A DNA stretch of 35,894 bases from Herbinix sp. (GTDB lineage: Bacteria > Bacillota > Clostridia > Lachnospirales > Lachnospiraceae), in NCBI GenBank assembly GCA_029238935.1, contig JAQZBN010000039.1, positions 1-35,894 on the forward strand. The letters are read 5' to 3'. The notes beneath the pieces are model-generated. The model ran no database searches, was not told where the DNA came from, and was given only the letters and a program-made list of their open reading frames with translations. Shown one piece after another: positions 24,292-33,254 of this stretch (its first letter is position 1; each line of letters begins with the position of its first letter). The translations under genes and the position numbers were made by a program.

Positions 24292-24730
24292 TTATCCTCG
24301 CTCCTTATATAAGTTTTCTATAAGGTGCAAAGCCTATAATTGAAATCAACCGGATACTTAGCAAATATTTTTTACTCCATGCAAAGTACTGCTATTCTCA
24401 ATTAATAACTTTGCATGGAGAAATACATTTAAGAAACCAACACCAATAGTAATCATGTTATCACCTCAAATTTTTATTTTATTATATATTTCCTAATATA
24501 GGAAGTCAATGATTGATACGTTGAAGGATAGCACACTTACGCACAATCTCATTACTAATGAATGAGTGTTTATTATCATCTGATAAAATACCGCCTGCGC
24601 GGAGCTATTCATGAAAGATTATACCATAGAAGTTTTACGTTTATAAATATCAGTTGATAAATGAAATTTAGTGTAGTAGTATTAATTATACATAAATAGG
24701 TAGAAATTTACAATCAAAGGAGATGTATTT
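24292..24730. other. divergent intergenic region with a palindromic element
   Basis: No gene. It holds the 13-bp inverted repeat at 24375-24420 and a small GC-rich palindrome (CCGC-CTGC-GCGG, 24591-24602) in otherwise AT-rich DNA. Confidence 0.5.
24375..24420. repeat. 13-bp inverted repeat with 20-nt spacer
   Basis: CTCCATGCAAAGT / ACTTTGCATGGAG, perfect arms. No T-run follows on either strand, so it is not a normal terminator; it could be a protein-binding site or a structured RNA end. Confidence 0.6.
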
Positions 24731-25936
24731 ATGAATGAGCTAGTAAAACAAGAGATGATTAAGAATGCTGACAAACTTAATATCATTCCAGAACAATTAA
24801 TGAGAATGGACAAAGTTATTCAGGAACTATTTGTGAATCAAAAGGAGCGTCAGGCAATCATACTTAAAATAAATAGACATGGCTCTCTTATCTTTGAAGG
24901 AGTATATGGTACAAACACCAAACCCCATGCTCTTTCGACTGACACAATATTTTGTGTACAATCTATAACTAAGCCAATCATCGCTACCTTGCTTTTGATA
25001 TTGCAAGAGGAAGGTTTAGTCGATGTAAACGACCCTGTGAAATGTTACCTCCCAGAATTTGATGGCGGCGGAAAAGAAAATATTCATTTGTGGCATTTTT
25101 TGACCCATACGAGCGGTTACAATTATAGCGAAATTAGTGCATATATGGAGAAAACTCTTCTTGAAAAGTACAATATTTCAACACCTACGAGAAAAGCACC
25201 ACGTTCTGAATGGGAAGAATATTATCGATTAATATCCGAAAAGCTTGGAATGAGCATTGATGATGTAAAAGAAAATATTTTCTATAAATTTATGTTAGAG
25301 ATGCCACTTCCTAGAAAGCCACACAAAGAGATGTCTTACTTTGGATTAGGTTTTGAGAAGATTAAGGAAATTATTGAAAAACAATCGGGAGAAAGCATTG
25401 ACGAATATGCACGTAAGCGACTATTCGCACCACTTGGAATGAATGATACATATTGGAATATGCCAAAGGATAAATGGGATCGAATTATAGGTCGTGCTCA
25501 GAATAGCTTAAGTAGCGAATGGTTAAATTCGGAGGAATCGTATGTCAGTGATAATGGTGCAGGTGGGTTGAAATCTACCGCTGAAGATATGCTGCGTTAT
25601 TGTGAAATGGTTCGCAATGAGGGGCGTTTAGGAGATGTTAGGGTTATGTCAAAAGCGAGCGTCCGTGCTATGGTTTCCGACCACAACGAAAGTATAGAAG
25701 ATGAATGGGAATGGGGTTCTTGGTCACTTGGATGGAATTACCACGGAAATAAAAAAGACGACTCCAGTATTTTGCGTTCTCCAACCGCTGTTTGTCACAA
25801 TGGAGGAGGAGCAACCAAAATCTATGTAGACAAGGAATATGGTATAACAATGACTTTATTTTCTGTTGCAATGAAGAACAGTGAAATTAATGTTATTGGT
25901 AGAATTTTGAATATGCTGTACGCAGCACTAGACTAG
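24731..25936 (+). CDS. class C beta-lactamase-related serine hydrolase
   Basis: 401 residues. The active-site SxxK is S78-I-T-K81 (FCVQSITKPIIATLLL); the second-motif tyrosine is probably in EMSYFGLGFEKI; and HNGGGATKIYVDKEYGITM corresponds to the third (KTG-like) motif. No signal peptide, so it is probably cytosolic and more likely an esterase or peptidase than a drug-resistance enzyme. AAGGAG stands 7-8 nt before the ATG. The only plus-strand gene in its neighbourhood, hence its own transcript. Confidence 0.88.
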   Translation: MNELVKQEMIKNADKLNIIPEQLMRMDKVIQELFVNQKERQAIILKINRHGSLIFEGVYGTNTKPHALSTDTIFCVQSITKPIIATLLLILQEEGLVDVNDPVKCYLPEFDGGGKENIHLWHFLTHTSGYNYSEISAYMEKTLLEKYNISTPTRKAPRSEWEEYYRLISEKLGMSIDDVKENIFYKFMLEMPLPRKPHKEMSYFGLGFEKIKEIIEKQSGESIDEYARKRLFAPLGMNDTYWNMPKDKWDRIIGRAQNSLSSEWLNSEESYVSDNGAGGLKSTAEDMLRYCEMVRNEGRLGDVRVMSKASVRAMVSDHNESIEDEWEWGSWSLGWNYHGNKKDDSSILRSPTAVCHNGGGATKIYVDKEYGITMTLFSVAMKNSEINVIGRILNMLYAALD

Positions 25937-26014
25937 CTTACAATAGAGAAAAGAAAAATAGTAGCTATTAAGCCAATGTCATTTCGTTAAGATATTTACC
26001 CCATAAATCTAGAT

Positions 26015-26046
26015 CGGAGTACAGAAAATGTACCCTGCTCTTTTTT
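26015..26046 (+). terminator. possible terminator of the serine hydrolase gene
   Basis: GTACA-GAAAA-TGTAC (26019-26033) then CCTGCTCTTTTTT. The stem is short and imperfect beyond 5 bp, but the T-run is good and it is the only candidate before the convergent gene. Confidence 0.35.
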
Positions 26047-26153
26047 AAATAATAAAATATTCATGTTATGTAAATAGCATTTATACATGGTATAGCAGTC
26101 CCCGTAAGTAAAAGATGCGTCGTACATTCTTCAGACATTATTCTTATAAATAT

Positions 26154-26188
26154 AAAAACAGGAAAGCTTGATTTTATTAGCTTTCCTG
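26154..26188 (-). terminator. terminator of the AraC-GyrI-like gene
   Basis: CAGGAAAGCT / AGCTTTCCTG, 10 bp, 10-nt loop; minus strand continues TTTTTATATTT. It starts 47 bp past the stop codon. Confidence 0.8.
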
Positions 26189-26234
26189 CTATCAAAGTTA
26201 GTGAAGTAATATGGAATTTATTGTTCCATAACTA

Positions 26235-27143
26235 TTACCGTAAAATTGGTGCATATATTTGAATAGGGTCAGTTTCATTTTTAAAGTGTTTGTCATACAC
26301 TTCAAAGAGTGGATAACGTGAGTATGTGTTTCCATTCTTTGTAATAACTGCGTCAGGTAGACTTAAGTTGTTTTCTTTTAGAAAAGTTTTAAAGAAATAT
26401 TGAAAAAAATTGCCACTTGTTTCATCTTCCAATGTGCAATCAAATACGGCATATTCAACAGCGTCGAAACGACGTCCAATTAAGCCAGTCGGTATGTTTT
26501 CAAGAGTTGAGACTTCAACGGCGACTATATATTTTGCCGTATCATTCTCCGTTTCACTGTGTGTCATGCCATAACAAAGGTGGTCATGAACCTGATTTGG
26601 AATTTTTTCTATTAGATTTTCATTTCCCCATTGTTTGTATAGGTCGCTGATACTGTGAGTTCCTTCACTGGTGTGATAATTTATATCGGTTTCAATACCA
26701 ATTACTAAAAAACTGTCTTTCTTGACAAAATGAACCTTCTCAAAAACTTTCTTTAATTCCATAGACATACCTCTTTCTGTTAACAAATTTTCAAGATTTG
26801 GAGGAAAAGGTTTGATTTCTGGATTTAATTGACGGAATTTTGCCGGCGAAATCCCATAGCATTGTGAAAAACTCTTAGTGAGTGCTTGCTGAGAACAGAA
26901 CCCGTTCTCATAAGTTATCTCAATAATCCGTTTTTTAGTTCCTTTGAGTACCAATGCTGTTTGATATAACCGATAACGAAGGATATAATCTTTCATAGTG
27001 TAACTGGTCAGCGTCCTGAACACAGTCGATAAATGCGATGATGAAAGATAGACATGATTAGCCACATCAGAAACAGTGATAGGTTCGCTGTACTGGCAAT
27101 GTATAAATGCAATCGATTTTTTCACAATATCTAAATAATCCAA
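26235..27143 (-). CDS. AraC-family regulator with GyrI-like effector-binding domain
   Basis: 302 residues from a TTG at 27143: GGAAGGAGG stands 7 nt upstream and the promoter at 27199-27171 begins just before, whereas a frame extended to 27230 would include the promoter itself. Residues 10-110 hold the AraC double helix-turn-helix (ITVSDVANHVYLSSSHLSTV, RIIEITYENGFCSQQALTKS). From about residue 130 the protein matches the GyrI-like/AraC effector-binding domain (FVKKDSFLVIGIETDI, YIVAVEVS, YPLFEVYDKHF), which binds small cationic or lipophilic ligands in relatives. Convergent to the serine hydrolase. Confidence 0.86.
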   Translation of the reverse strand: MDYLDIVKKSIAFIHCQYSEPITVSDVANHVYLSSSHLSTVFRTLTSYTMKDYILRYRLYQTALVLKGTKKRIIEITYENGFCSQQALTKSFSQCYGISPAKFRQLNPEIKPFPPNLENLLTERGMSMELKKVFEKVHFVKKDSFLVIGIETDINYHTSEGTHSISDLYKQWGNENLIEKIPNQVHDHLCYGMTHSETENDTAKYIVAVEVSTLENIPTGLIGRRFDAVEYAVFDCTLEDETSGNFFQYFFKTFLKENNLSLPDAVITKNGNTYSRYPLFEVYDKHFKNETDPIQIYAPILR

Positions 27144-27477
27144 GTTAATCCCTCCTTCCGTTATTATAGTATCAAACGGATGGCTAAAAGTTTTGTCAAA
27201 ATTAACTATTTTTCTAATTTTGTACTGCACTTGGTTTTTAACTTAACTATCTGCTATATCAAGTGTATTTGCCATTGAATTCTTCTTTGAGTATTATTAT
27301 TTTATGAAAGGATGAGATGTGTGTATTTGACTGTAATCGTAATATTATCAGTTCCATATTGATTAGGAACATATGGAAGTATTGCACACATCACAACATT
27401 ATCAGAAGGAATACTTGAGAAGGATCAAACCTGAATTTACAGGAATATCGTACATTTACTCAAAATTTCGTGATTAT
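27144..27477. other. intergenic region with a short reading frame
   Basis: Besides the promoter at 27171-27199, a plus-strand frame from ATG 27373 to 27483 reads MEVLHTSQHYQKEYLRRIKP and on to a stop (36 residues); it overlaps the end of the VOC gene by 6 bp. No ribosome binding site is convincing. Probably a gene relic or chance. Confidence 0.3.
27171..27199 (-). promoter_or_regulatory. promoter of the AraC-GyrI-like gene
   Basis: Minus strand TTGACA (27199-27194), 17 nt, TTTGAT (27176-27171). Predicted leader about 20 nt, consistent with the TTG start at 27143. Confidence 0.6.
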
Positions 27478-27903
27478 TTATAATAACGCAAAATGGGTAC
27501 TTTCTATAATTGACTTCATTTGGCATAAGCAAAAAGGGTGACCAGCGGGATCAAACATAACTCTCCAATTATTAGAAAATTGCTTATCTGCGATTGTTGC
27601 TCCACAATGGATTGCATATTGAACTGCTTTTTCTAAATCATTAACGGCGAAGTCTATATGCGCCATTTGCTGTTGAGCTTCTGGCTCTTCTGGCCAAACA
27701 GGCGGTTTATACTCAGGATTTTGTTGAAATAATATACTGGGATATGTACCCTGATTGGTTCCTGGAGCGTATACACATGCCCATTCTTCATCGAGTAACA
27801 TTATTTCCCACTTGAGTAAAGACGCATAAAATTTTGCTAATTCATGCGGGTTTTTGCTATCCACCGTAAATGAGTACATTTTGATTTTTAATTCATCATC
27901 CAT
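27478..27903 (-). CDS. VOC family protein (glyoxalase/bleomycin-resistance-like)
   Basis: 141 residues. N-terminal beta-alpha unit (YSFTVDSKNPHELAKFYASL, LKWEIML) and C-terminal unit (MAHIDFAVNDLEKAVQYAIH, then RVMFDPAGHPFCLCQ) give the paired beta-alpha-beta-beta-beta modules of the vicinal oxygen chelate fold; the end block with DPAGHPF is typical. The activity (lyase, dioxygenase or drug binding) cannot be fixed from sequence. AGGAGG lies 9 nt before the ATG. It follows a GNAT gene by 42 bp on the same strand. Confidence 0.87.
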   Translation of the reverse strand: MDDELKIKMYSFTVDSKNPHELAKFYASLLKWEIMLLDEEWACVYAPGTNQGTYPSILFQQNPEYKPPVWPEEPEAQQQMAHIDFAVNDLEKAVQYAIHCGATIADKQFSNNWRVMFDPAGHPFCLCQMKSIIESTHFALL

Positions 27904-27945
27904 AACGTTAATCCTCCTAATATTACACTAAAAGCAATATGTATC

Positions 27946-28524
27946 TTAAGCCATAAAATTGTAATATTTATAACTCAATTTTTTATTTGTTTCTTTAAAC
28001 CCATCTTCAATCAATTCTGTTGCAAATATGCAAGTATCAGGGTCATCAACACTATTATCCTTTTTTAGTCCCAATTCAAGATAATTATGAAATCCCATTT
28101 TTGATTGATAAACTTGTGGATTTCCACAACACATACAAGCGGAATAGCCAAGCTTTTTTGCAATTTCAAGTCCATGCTTAACAAGTGCTGTTCCGATCCC
28201 TTTTCTTTGATATTTATATTGCATTGTAATATGGTTATCACTTATATCGTGGCGAATAGCTAAGCTATTTAACCAAACAACATGATTACTATTATCACCC
28301 ATTGGTAGAGCAGAAAAAATAGCATGACCTAATATCAATCCATCTTCATCAACAGCTACTAAATCAAGTTCCGAAATGAAATAAGGTGATTTTCTTATAT
28401 TATCTGCAAAAACTTCATGTACATCGGCATTACTCCCTCTTTCATTCATTCCAAATGAATTTTTGTCAAGTATTCTGACATCTTTATATTCTTCTGTATT
28501 TATCTTCCTTATAGAATAATTCAT
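27946..28524 (-). CDS. GNAT family N-acetyltransferase
   Basis: 192 residues with LVAVDEDGLILGHAIFSALP (strand beta-4), the acetyl-CoA loop YQRKGIGTALVKHGLEIAKK (RKGIGT), and the C-terminal PQVYQSKMGFHNY. GGAGGAGG is found 6 nt before the ATG. A 16-bp perfect palindrome lies 23 bp upstream and may be an operator. First gene of a likely two-gene unit with the VOC protein. Confidence 0.88.
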   Translation of the reverse strand: MNYSIRKINTEEYKDVRILDKNSFGMNERGSNADVHEVFADNIRKSPYFISELDLVAVDEDGLILGHAIFSALPMGDNSNHVVWLNSLAIRHDISDNHITMQYKYQRKGIGTALVKHGLEIAKKLGYSACMCCGNPQVYQSKMGFHNYLELGLKKDNSVDDPDTCIFATELIEDGFKETNKKLSYKYYNFMA

Positions 28525-28851
28525 CTCGCCCTCCTCCTATTAATGCAAAATAACGTTATTTTAAAGATACGATGATACATAATCTTTAAATTCTAATGTT
28601 AATAATTTCTTTGTTTATGAGATACATGAATTAAATATCAATCATTTTAATTTATTACAATATATTCTAATAAGAGTTACTCATGGAAGTAATTAGATCG
28701 TTTGAAAATATTGGGTTTTCATCCACTTTTGATTTATGTACAAATAAAAGTGCCGTTATATACGATTCCGTTTAAGGATACATATGATTACCTCCTAGCG
28801 TAATGGCTCGATTTTGTCAAAATGCTTACCTTTAACAGCTTGGTTTCATGG
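28525..28851. other. intergenic region
   Basis: Holds the palindrome at 28547-28562 and an 11-bp bulged stem CACTTTT-(G)-ATTT / AAAT-AAAAGTG at 28724-28752 without a T-run. No gene seen. Confidence 0.45.
28547..28562. promoter_or_regulatory. 16-bp perfect palindrome upstream of GNAT gene
   Basis: AAAATAACGTTATTTT, placed 6 bp before the GGAGG of the 28524-27946 gene, the normal place for a repressor operator. No dedicated regulator gene adjoins it. Confidence 0.5.
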
Positions 28852-29529
28852 TTATAAAGAAACAAAAACCGTAAAGTAAACAGCCAAATCGATTAATCCA
28901 TGTAGGGTAATAACAGACCAAAGATTCCCTGATTTTAGATAGGTTACAGAATAAATGATACCGCCAATTGTTGTATAGCAAACCTGTATGATCGTGGAAA
29001 AAAAATCAGCCCCTCCAACTAGATTAGTCAAATGAAAAATTCCAAAAGTTGCACTTGAAATAATTATTGCCTTTTCAAATTTCCAACGTTTCAAAAATCC
29101 ATTTAATAACATCCCACGGCAAAGGCATTCTTCAAAAAATCCAACTGAAAAAGTATAAAAACTACAAACAAGAAATCGTACAACCACTTGTACTAATGTC
29201 ATTTCTCTTGGAATGGGTGTAGAATTTACTATGGCAATTATTAAAGCGGTAGCAATTAGAGGCCAACCAATTCTTAAGCCTTTAAAGAAATTCAATTTTT
29301 TGATACCGAGAGTTTCAATATGTAAGACTTTAATTGCACAAAAAATACACATTACTCCAGTGCAAATTCTAAATAAAGACTTCATAACCTTCATCACTAG
29401 AATACTATTTTTTGTAAATATAACACTAATGTCTAATGAGTCCAAAATCAAAAAGACAGAAAAGCAAAGTAAAAACGATAATATTGTTTTTCGTATAATT
29501 CTATCATTAGCTTTCATGGTTAAAGCCAC
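28852..29529 (-). CDS. CPBP family intramembrane metalloprotease
   Basis: 225 residues from a GTG at 29529 with GGGGGAG 6 nt upstream; an ATG at 29565 in the same frame has no site. It is strongly hydrophobic with several membrane segments. The Abi/CAAX-protease motifs are present: EECLCRG (EExxxR) in GFFEECLCRGMLLNG, FGIFHLTN (FxxxH), and a C-terminal TLHGLIDL (HxxxD-like). These residues form the metal site of the family (CAAX prenyl protease/bacteriocin self-immunity proteins). Substrate unknown; no bacteriocin gene is adjacent. Confidence 0.85.
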   Translation of the reverse strand: MALTMKANDRIIRKTILSFLLCFSVFLILDSLDISVIFTKNSILVMKVMKSLFRICTGVMCIFCAIKVLHIETLGIKKLNFFKGLRIGWPLIATALIIAIVNSTPIPREMTLVQVVVRFLVCSFYTFSVGFFEECLCRGMLLNGFLKRWKFEKAIIISSATFGIFHLTNLVGGADFFSTIIQVCYTTIGGIIYSVTYLKSGNLWSVITLHGLIDLAVYFTVFVSL

Positions 29530-30070
29530 AGTTATCTCCCCCAATACATTAATAATCATGGTCACAACTTATTACTACTTTAAAAGAAAGCGATTCTAAT
29601 TACTTAATTATATACATCCAAACAAAGAAAATCAATATTGAATGAAGAAGTGTAATTCTACATCTTTTAAAAAGTAGATATGAGGATTTTAAACCACTCG
29701 GGGTGGTATTTAATTCTTAAGTTCAGTTTAAGTTCAGCTGCTTCTTGTATAAAATTTCAAGATTCTATAAAAAGGGTAAGATACTTGTAAAGTTTAAATT
29801 GTTTTCTTTTTTATCTGCTCATGTACACCGAGATGAGCTGTTTCATCCTCTGGTTGGAGAAATGAAAGTTCTATTTCCCGAAGGGTACACATATCAGATT
29901 AATAGATAAGATCTATTATCTATAAATTGAAGTGATGGAAAATATGTGGTAAACTATATTTTGGATTCGAATTATGGCAGATAAAAGCAAAAAAAGCTGA
30001 AATTTAACTTATGATTAAAATAAGAAGCTTTATTCTTAGCTATCTGCAATGGAAAAGGAGAGACAGGTAT
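29530..30070. other. intergenic region before the M42 operon
   Basis: Contains a short hairpin (AAACCAC-TCGGG-GTGGT, about 29691-29707) and a plus-strand stop-free stretch at 29771-29909 that reads like protein (LSAHVHRDELFHPLVGEMKV, LFPEGYTYQINR, stop) but lacks a start codon. This may be a gene relic. No complete gene seen. Confidence 0.35.
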
Positions 30071-31117
30071 ATGGATATACTGAAAACGATTACCGAACTT
30101 ACCAGAACCCCTGGGGTAAGTGGAAATGAGTGTGCAGTCGCCGATATATTAGAGCGGAATTTTCGCAAATACACATCCGACGTATGGCGTGATCCAATGG
30201 GCAATGTATACGGCCGGATCGGAAGCGGTAAACCGGTTGTGATGTTGATGGCACATATGGATGAAATCGGTATGGCTGTGACAGAGATTGAAAAGAATGG
30301 TATGTTACGAATGTGCCAGGTGGGTGGAGTGGATCCCCGCGTACTGCCGGGCTCGGAGGTGGTAGTCTATGGAAAAGAGATACTCAAAGGTGTGGTAGGC
30401 ACTGTACCTCCCCATTTATTGAAGGAAAGTGATAGAAATTCAGCCTATGACCTATATAATCTGACGTGCGATGTCGGTCTTCCGTACGAAAAGGTTATTG
30501 AGCTGGTCTCGGTGGGTGACTTTATAACCTTTGATAACTTACCTCCGCTGGAACTAAAAAATGGATTTATTGCAGGAAAGACATTTGATGATAGAGCGAT
30601 GGCAGCAGCACTTGTTGAGGTGCTTGATATATTATCAAAACGCAAGCTAAACTGCACAGTGGTATGTGTTGGCTCCGTACAGGAGGAGTTGGGATGTCTT
30701 GGTGCGGGAGTTGCCAGCTATAATTTAAAACCTGATCTGGCAATCGCAACGGATGTCTGCCATGCACCGACACCTGGTGCTGATCCGCAAAGAGTTTTAG
30801 ATCCATCAAAGGTTGCTGTTACAACAGGTGGAAATATTCATCCAGGAGTGCACCGTATGATAACGGAAGCGGCAAAAGAACTGAATATACCTTATGGAGT
30901 GGAGGTAGCCATAGCACGTACTGGAACAGATGCTTGGAATATACAGACACAGTGTGGAGGAATCGCTGTAGGATTGATTTCTCTACCTCTTCGCTATATG
31001 CATACGAATGTAGAAACGATATCATTAAATACACTTCACAATTGCGCGAAGCTCCTGGCAGAAGTCCCTGCCAGTATCGGAGAGGACTGGGAGGAAAAGT
31101 TATGTTGGAACGATTAA
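30071..31117 (+). CDS. M42 family metallopeptidase (first of three)
   Basis: 348 residues from the ATG at 30071 (AGGAG 10 nt upstream). All M42/TET aminopeptidase ligands are visible: AHMDEIGMAV (H62, catalytic D64), FDDRAM (D173/D174), QEELG (E205 catalytic, E206), ATDVCH (D228) and MHTNVE (H311). The family forms large tetrahedral dodecamers that trim peptides with two metal ions per subunit. The gene overlaps the next M42 gene by 16 bp, so translation is coupled. Cytosolic. Confidence 0.92.
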   Translation: MDILKTITELTRTPGVSGNECAVADILERNFRKYTSDVWRDPMGNVYGRIGSGKPVVMLMAHMDEIGMAVTEIEKNGMLRMCQVGGVDPRVLPGSEVVVYGKEILKGVVGTVPPHLLKESDRNSAYDLYNLTCDVGLPYEKVIELVSVGDFITFDNLPPLELKNGFIAGKTFDDRAMAAALVEVLDILSKRKLNCTVVCVGSVQEELGCLGAGVASYNLKPDLAIATDVCHAPTPGADPQRVLDPSKVAVTTGGNIHPGVHRMITEAAKELNIPYGVEVAIARTGTDAWNIQTQCGGIAVGLISLPLRYMHTNVETISLNTLHNCAKLLAEVPASIGEDWEEKLCWND

Positions 31118-32118
31118 AAACATTAAGTGAATTATATGGTGTTAGTGGAGATGAAACACGTGTCCGCAAATATATTCTTGAACAGGTACAACCTCATTGC
31201 GACGAAGTATACATAGACCGGATGGGAAATCTCTATGCTCATAAAAAGGGAAATGGAAAGCGTGTTATGTACTGTGCTCATATGGATGAAGTGGGTATGA
31301 TTGTCACAGGTGTTTTAGACAGTGGATTACTGGCTTTTTCAGCAGTTGGACTGGACATGCGTGCTATAGTGTCAAAACGTGTAGCAGTAGGTAAGAATGA
31401 TGTCCCGGGAATCATCGGATCGAAAGCAATCCATTTACAGACGCCAGAGGAGAGAAAAACTGTCCTTCGGGAAAAGGATCTATACGTGGATATTGGAGCA
31501 AAGGATAAAGAGGATGCTTTAAAATATGTAAATTTAGGTGACTATATTAGCTTTACAACGAAGTTTTCGGAATTTGGAGATGGCCTAATTAAGGGAAAAG
31601 CCCTGGATGATCGTGTGGGCTGTGCGATTCTCATGGAACTTTTACAGGATAGTTACGATTGTGATTTTACCGCAGTATTCACGGTGATGGAGGAGATTGG
31701 TTTAAGAGGAGCTGAGGCAGCAGTATATAATGTAAAACCGGAAATTAGTATTGCACTGGAAGGAACAATTTGCAACGATATGCCGGAATGCCCACCCCAT
31801 AAAAGCGTAACACGACTTGGAAAGGGTGCTGTTATTTCTTTTATGGATGGCGGAACCATCATATCACAGAGTATGATAGATACACTGAAAGAAACAGCCG
31901 TTAATAATGATATCCCCTGGCAGTTTCGGCAGGGAAACAGCGGAGGTAATGATAACGGGATTATTCACAGGTCCTTAGCAGGCTGTAAAACAGGAGCAAT
32001 ATCGGTTCCCTGTCGTTATATTCATTCTCCAAACAGCATTGCAGCAAAATCCGATTTGGATAGTGCATATCGGCTGGCGAAGGCATTTCTCAGTGAAAAG
32101 AAATTCAATGTAGTATAA
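31102..32118 (+). CDS. M42 family metallopeptidase (second of three)
   Basis: 338 residues from the ATG at 31102, with GAGG about 7 nt upstream inside the end of the previous gene; a far longer frame to 30934 is just overlap. Ligands: CAHMDEVGMIV, LDDRVG, MEEIG, then IALEGTIC, where Glu stands at the position that is Asp in the two sister proteins, and IHSPNS with the last His. The Asp-to-Glu change is seen in other family branches and may alter metal preference or specificity. Middle gene of the operon. Confidence 0.92.
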   Translation: MLERLKTLSELYGVSGDETRVRKYILEQVQPHCDEVYIDRMGNLYAHKKGNGKRVMYCAHMDEVGMIVTGVLDSGLLAFSAVGLDMRAIVSKRVAVGKNDVPGIIGSKAIHLQTPEERKTVLREKDLYVDIGAKDKEDALKYVNLGDYISFTTKFSEFGDGLIKGKALDDRVGCAILMELLQDSYDCDFTAVFTVMEEIGLRGAEAAVYNVKPEISIALEGTICNDMPECPPHKSVTRLGKGAVISFMDGGTIISQSMIDTLKETAVNNDIPWQFRQGNSGGNDNGIIHRSLAGCKTGAISVPCRYIHSPNSIAAKSDLDSAYRLAKAFLSEKKFNVV

Positions 32119-32149
32119 ACCTAAAGATATTAGAGAGGAAGGATAGTAA

Positions 32150-33148
32150 ATGATGGATATGCAGATGATGCAGAATGTAATAGATGCGTATGGCCCTTCT
32201 GGAAGGGAACAGACAGCCAGTGATATAATTAAGAGCTATGTAGCTCCGTATTGTGATGAGGTCTATAATGATGTATTGGGTAACCTGATTGCTGTAAAGC
32301 ATGGTACGTCTGGGAAAAAGATTATGTTAAGCGCTCATATGGATCAGATTGGATTGATTGTCGTAGACATTGATGAAAAAGGCTTCTTATATGTTGCTCC
32401 CGTAGGCGGTATATCAACGATTTTAAGCGTGGCCCATGAAGTGGCTTTTCAAAACGGAACCAGGGGAGTGGTATCCTATGAAAATAAAACTAAGAAGCTA
32501 ACGGAAATATCAATTATGGATTTATTTATCGATATCGGTGTAAGCACGAAGGAAGAAGCGGAAGCTAAGGTATCGGTTGGAGATATAGCGATTTTTGTAT
32601 CGAACTTTGTTGAAATGGGGAAGAAAGTAGCACATCGTACAATGGATGACAGAATTTCCTGTGCAGTGTTAGTGGAAGCCATGAAAACAATGAAAAGCGA
32701 GCATGATATCTATGCAGTATTTACTGTTCAAGAGGAGTTGGGAACACGTGGTGCTGGCCCTGCTGCCTATGCTATTGAACCAGATTTAAATATCAGTCTG
32801 GATGTGTGCAGTGTGGGAGATACACCGGAAAGTGTCCGTGAGCATGTCAAACTGGGATATGGTCCAACGGTAAAAGCAAAGGATGCTTCTGTTATAGTTC
32901 CAGTTTCAGTCCGTGAATTTATTAAGAAAGCGGCTCAAAAGCATGCAATACCCGTTCAGGATGAAGTACTTCGTTTTGGTGGAACAGATACCGGAGTAGT
33001 GCAGCGTACAAGAGGAGGTATATTATCCGGTTGTATCTCCATACCGTGCCGTTACATACATACCCCGGTTGAGACGGTTGATATGGACGATGTCAATGCA
33101 GCTGTAAAACTGGTGATCGCTTGCTGTGAGGAAAAGGTTCTTCCGTAG
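32150..33148 (+). CDS. M42 family metallopeptidase (third of three)
   Basis: 332 residues. GAGGAAGGA precedes the ATG at 32150; the opening MMDMQMMQNV offers several ATGs. Ligands: SAHMDQIGLIV, MDDRIS, QEELGTRG, SLDVCSVGDT, IHTPVET, all intact. It follows the second gene by 31 bp. Three related but clearly divergent M42 proteins from one operon could assemble into mixed particles or cover complementary specificities, as described for archaeal TET peptidases (inference). Confidence 0.92.
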   Translation: MMDMQMMQNVIDAYGPSGREQTASDIIKSYVAPYCDEVYNDVLGNLIAVKHGTSGKKIMLSAHMDQIGLIVVDIDEKGFLYVAPVGGISTILSVAHEVAFQNGTRGVVSYENKTKKLTEISIMDLFIDIGVSTKEEAEAKVSVGDIAIFVSNFVEMGKKVAHRTMDDRISCAVLVEAMKTMKSEHDIYAVFTVQEELGTRGAGPAAYAIEPDLNISLDVCSVGDTPESVREHVKLGYGPTVKAKDASVIVPVSVREFIKKAAQKHAIPVQDEVLRFGGTDTGVVQRTRGGILSGCISIPCRYIHTPVETVDMDDVNAAVKLVIACCEEKVLP

Positions 33149-33173
33149 AGGTTCCGATAAGTATGTCAAAGGA

Positions 33174-33254
33174 ATAACCGCTTTAAAAGATGGTGTCATA
33201 TACGGATTCGTATTTTTATACTAATCTGATGATGTTATCTTTTGAAGCGGTTAT
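33174..33254. repeat. 18-bp inverted repeat downstream of the M42 operon
   Basis: ATAACCGCTTTAAAAGAT (33174-33191) pairs with ATCTTTTGAAGCGGTTAT (33237-33254), one T-G pair. The 45-nt interior contains a small hairpin ATACG-GATT-CGTAT followed by TTTTT, which could be the real terminator, nested in larger arms. Position 26 bp after the stop suits operon termination. Confidence 0.6.

Noticed and set aside
24731..25936. Beta-lactam resistance gene
   Set aside because: SxxK is present but there is no signal peptide and the other motifs fit generic serine hydrolases, so no resistance claim is made.
28724..28752. Terminator of the CPBP gene
   Set aside because: The bulged 11-bp stem is not followed by a U-run on either strand.
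29213..29599. 128-codon plus-strand frame
   Set aside because: Antisense to the CPBP protease, whose EExxxR and FxxxH motifs show the real frame.
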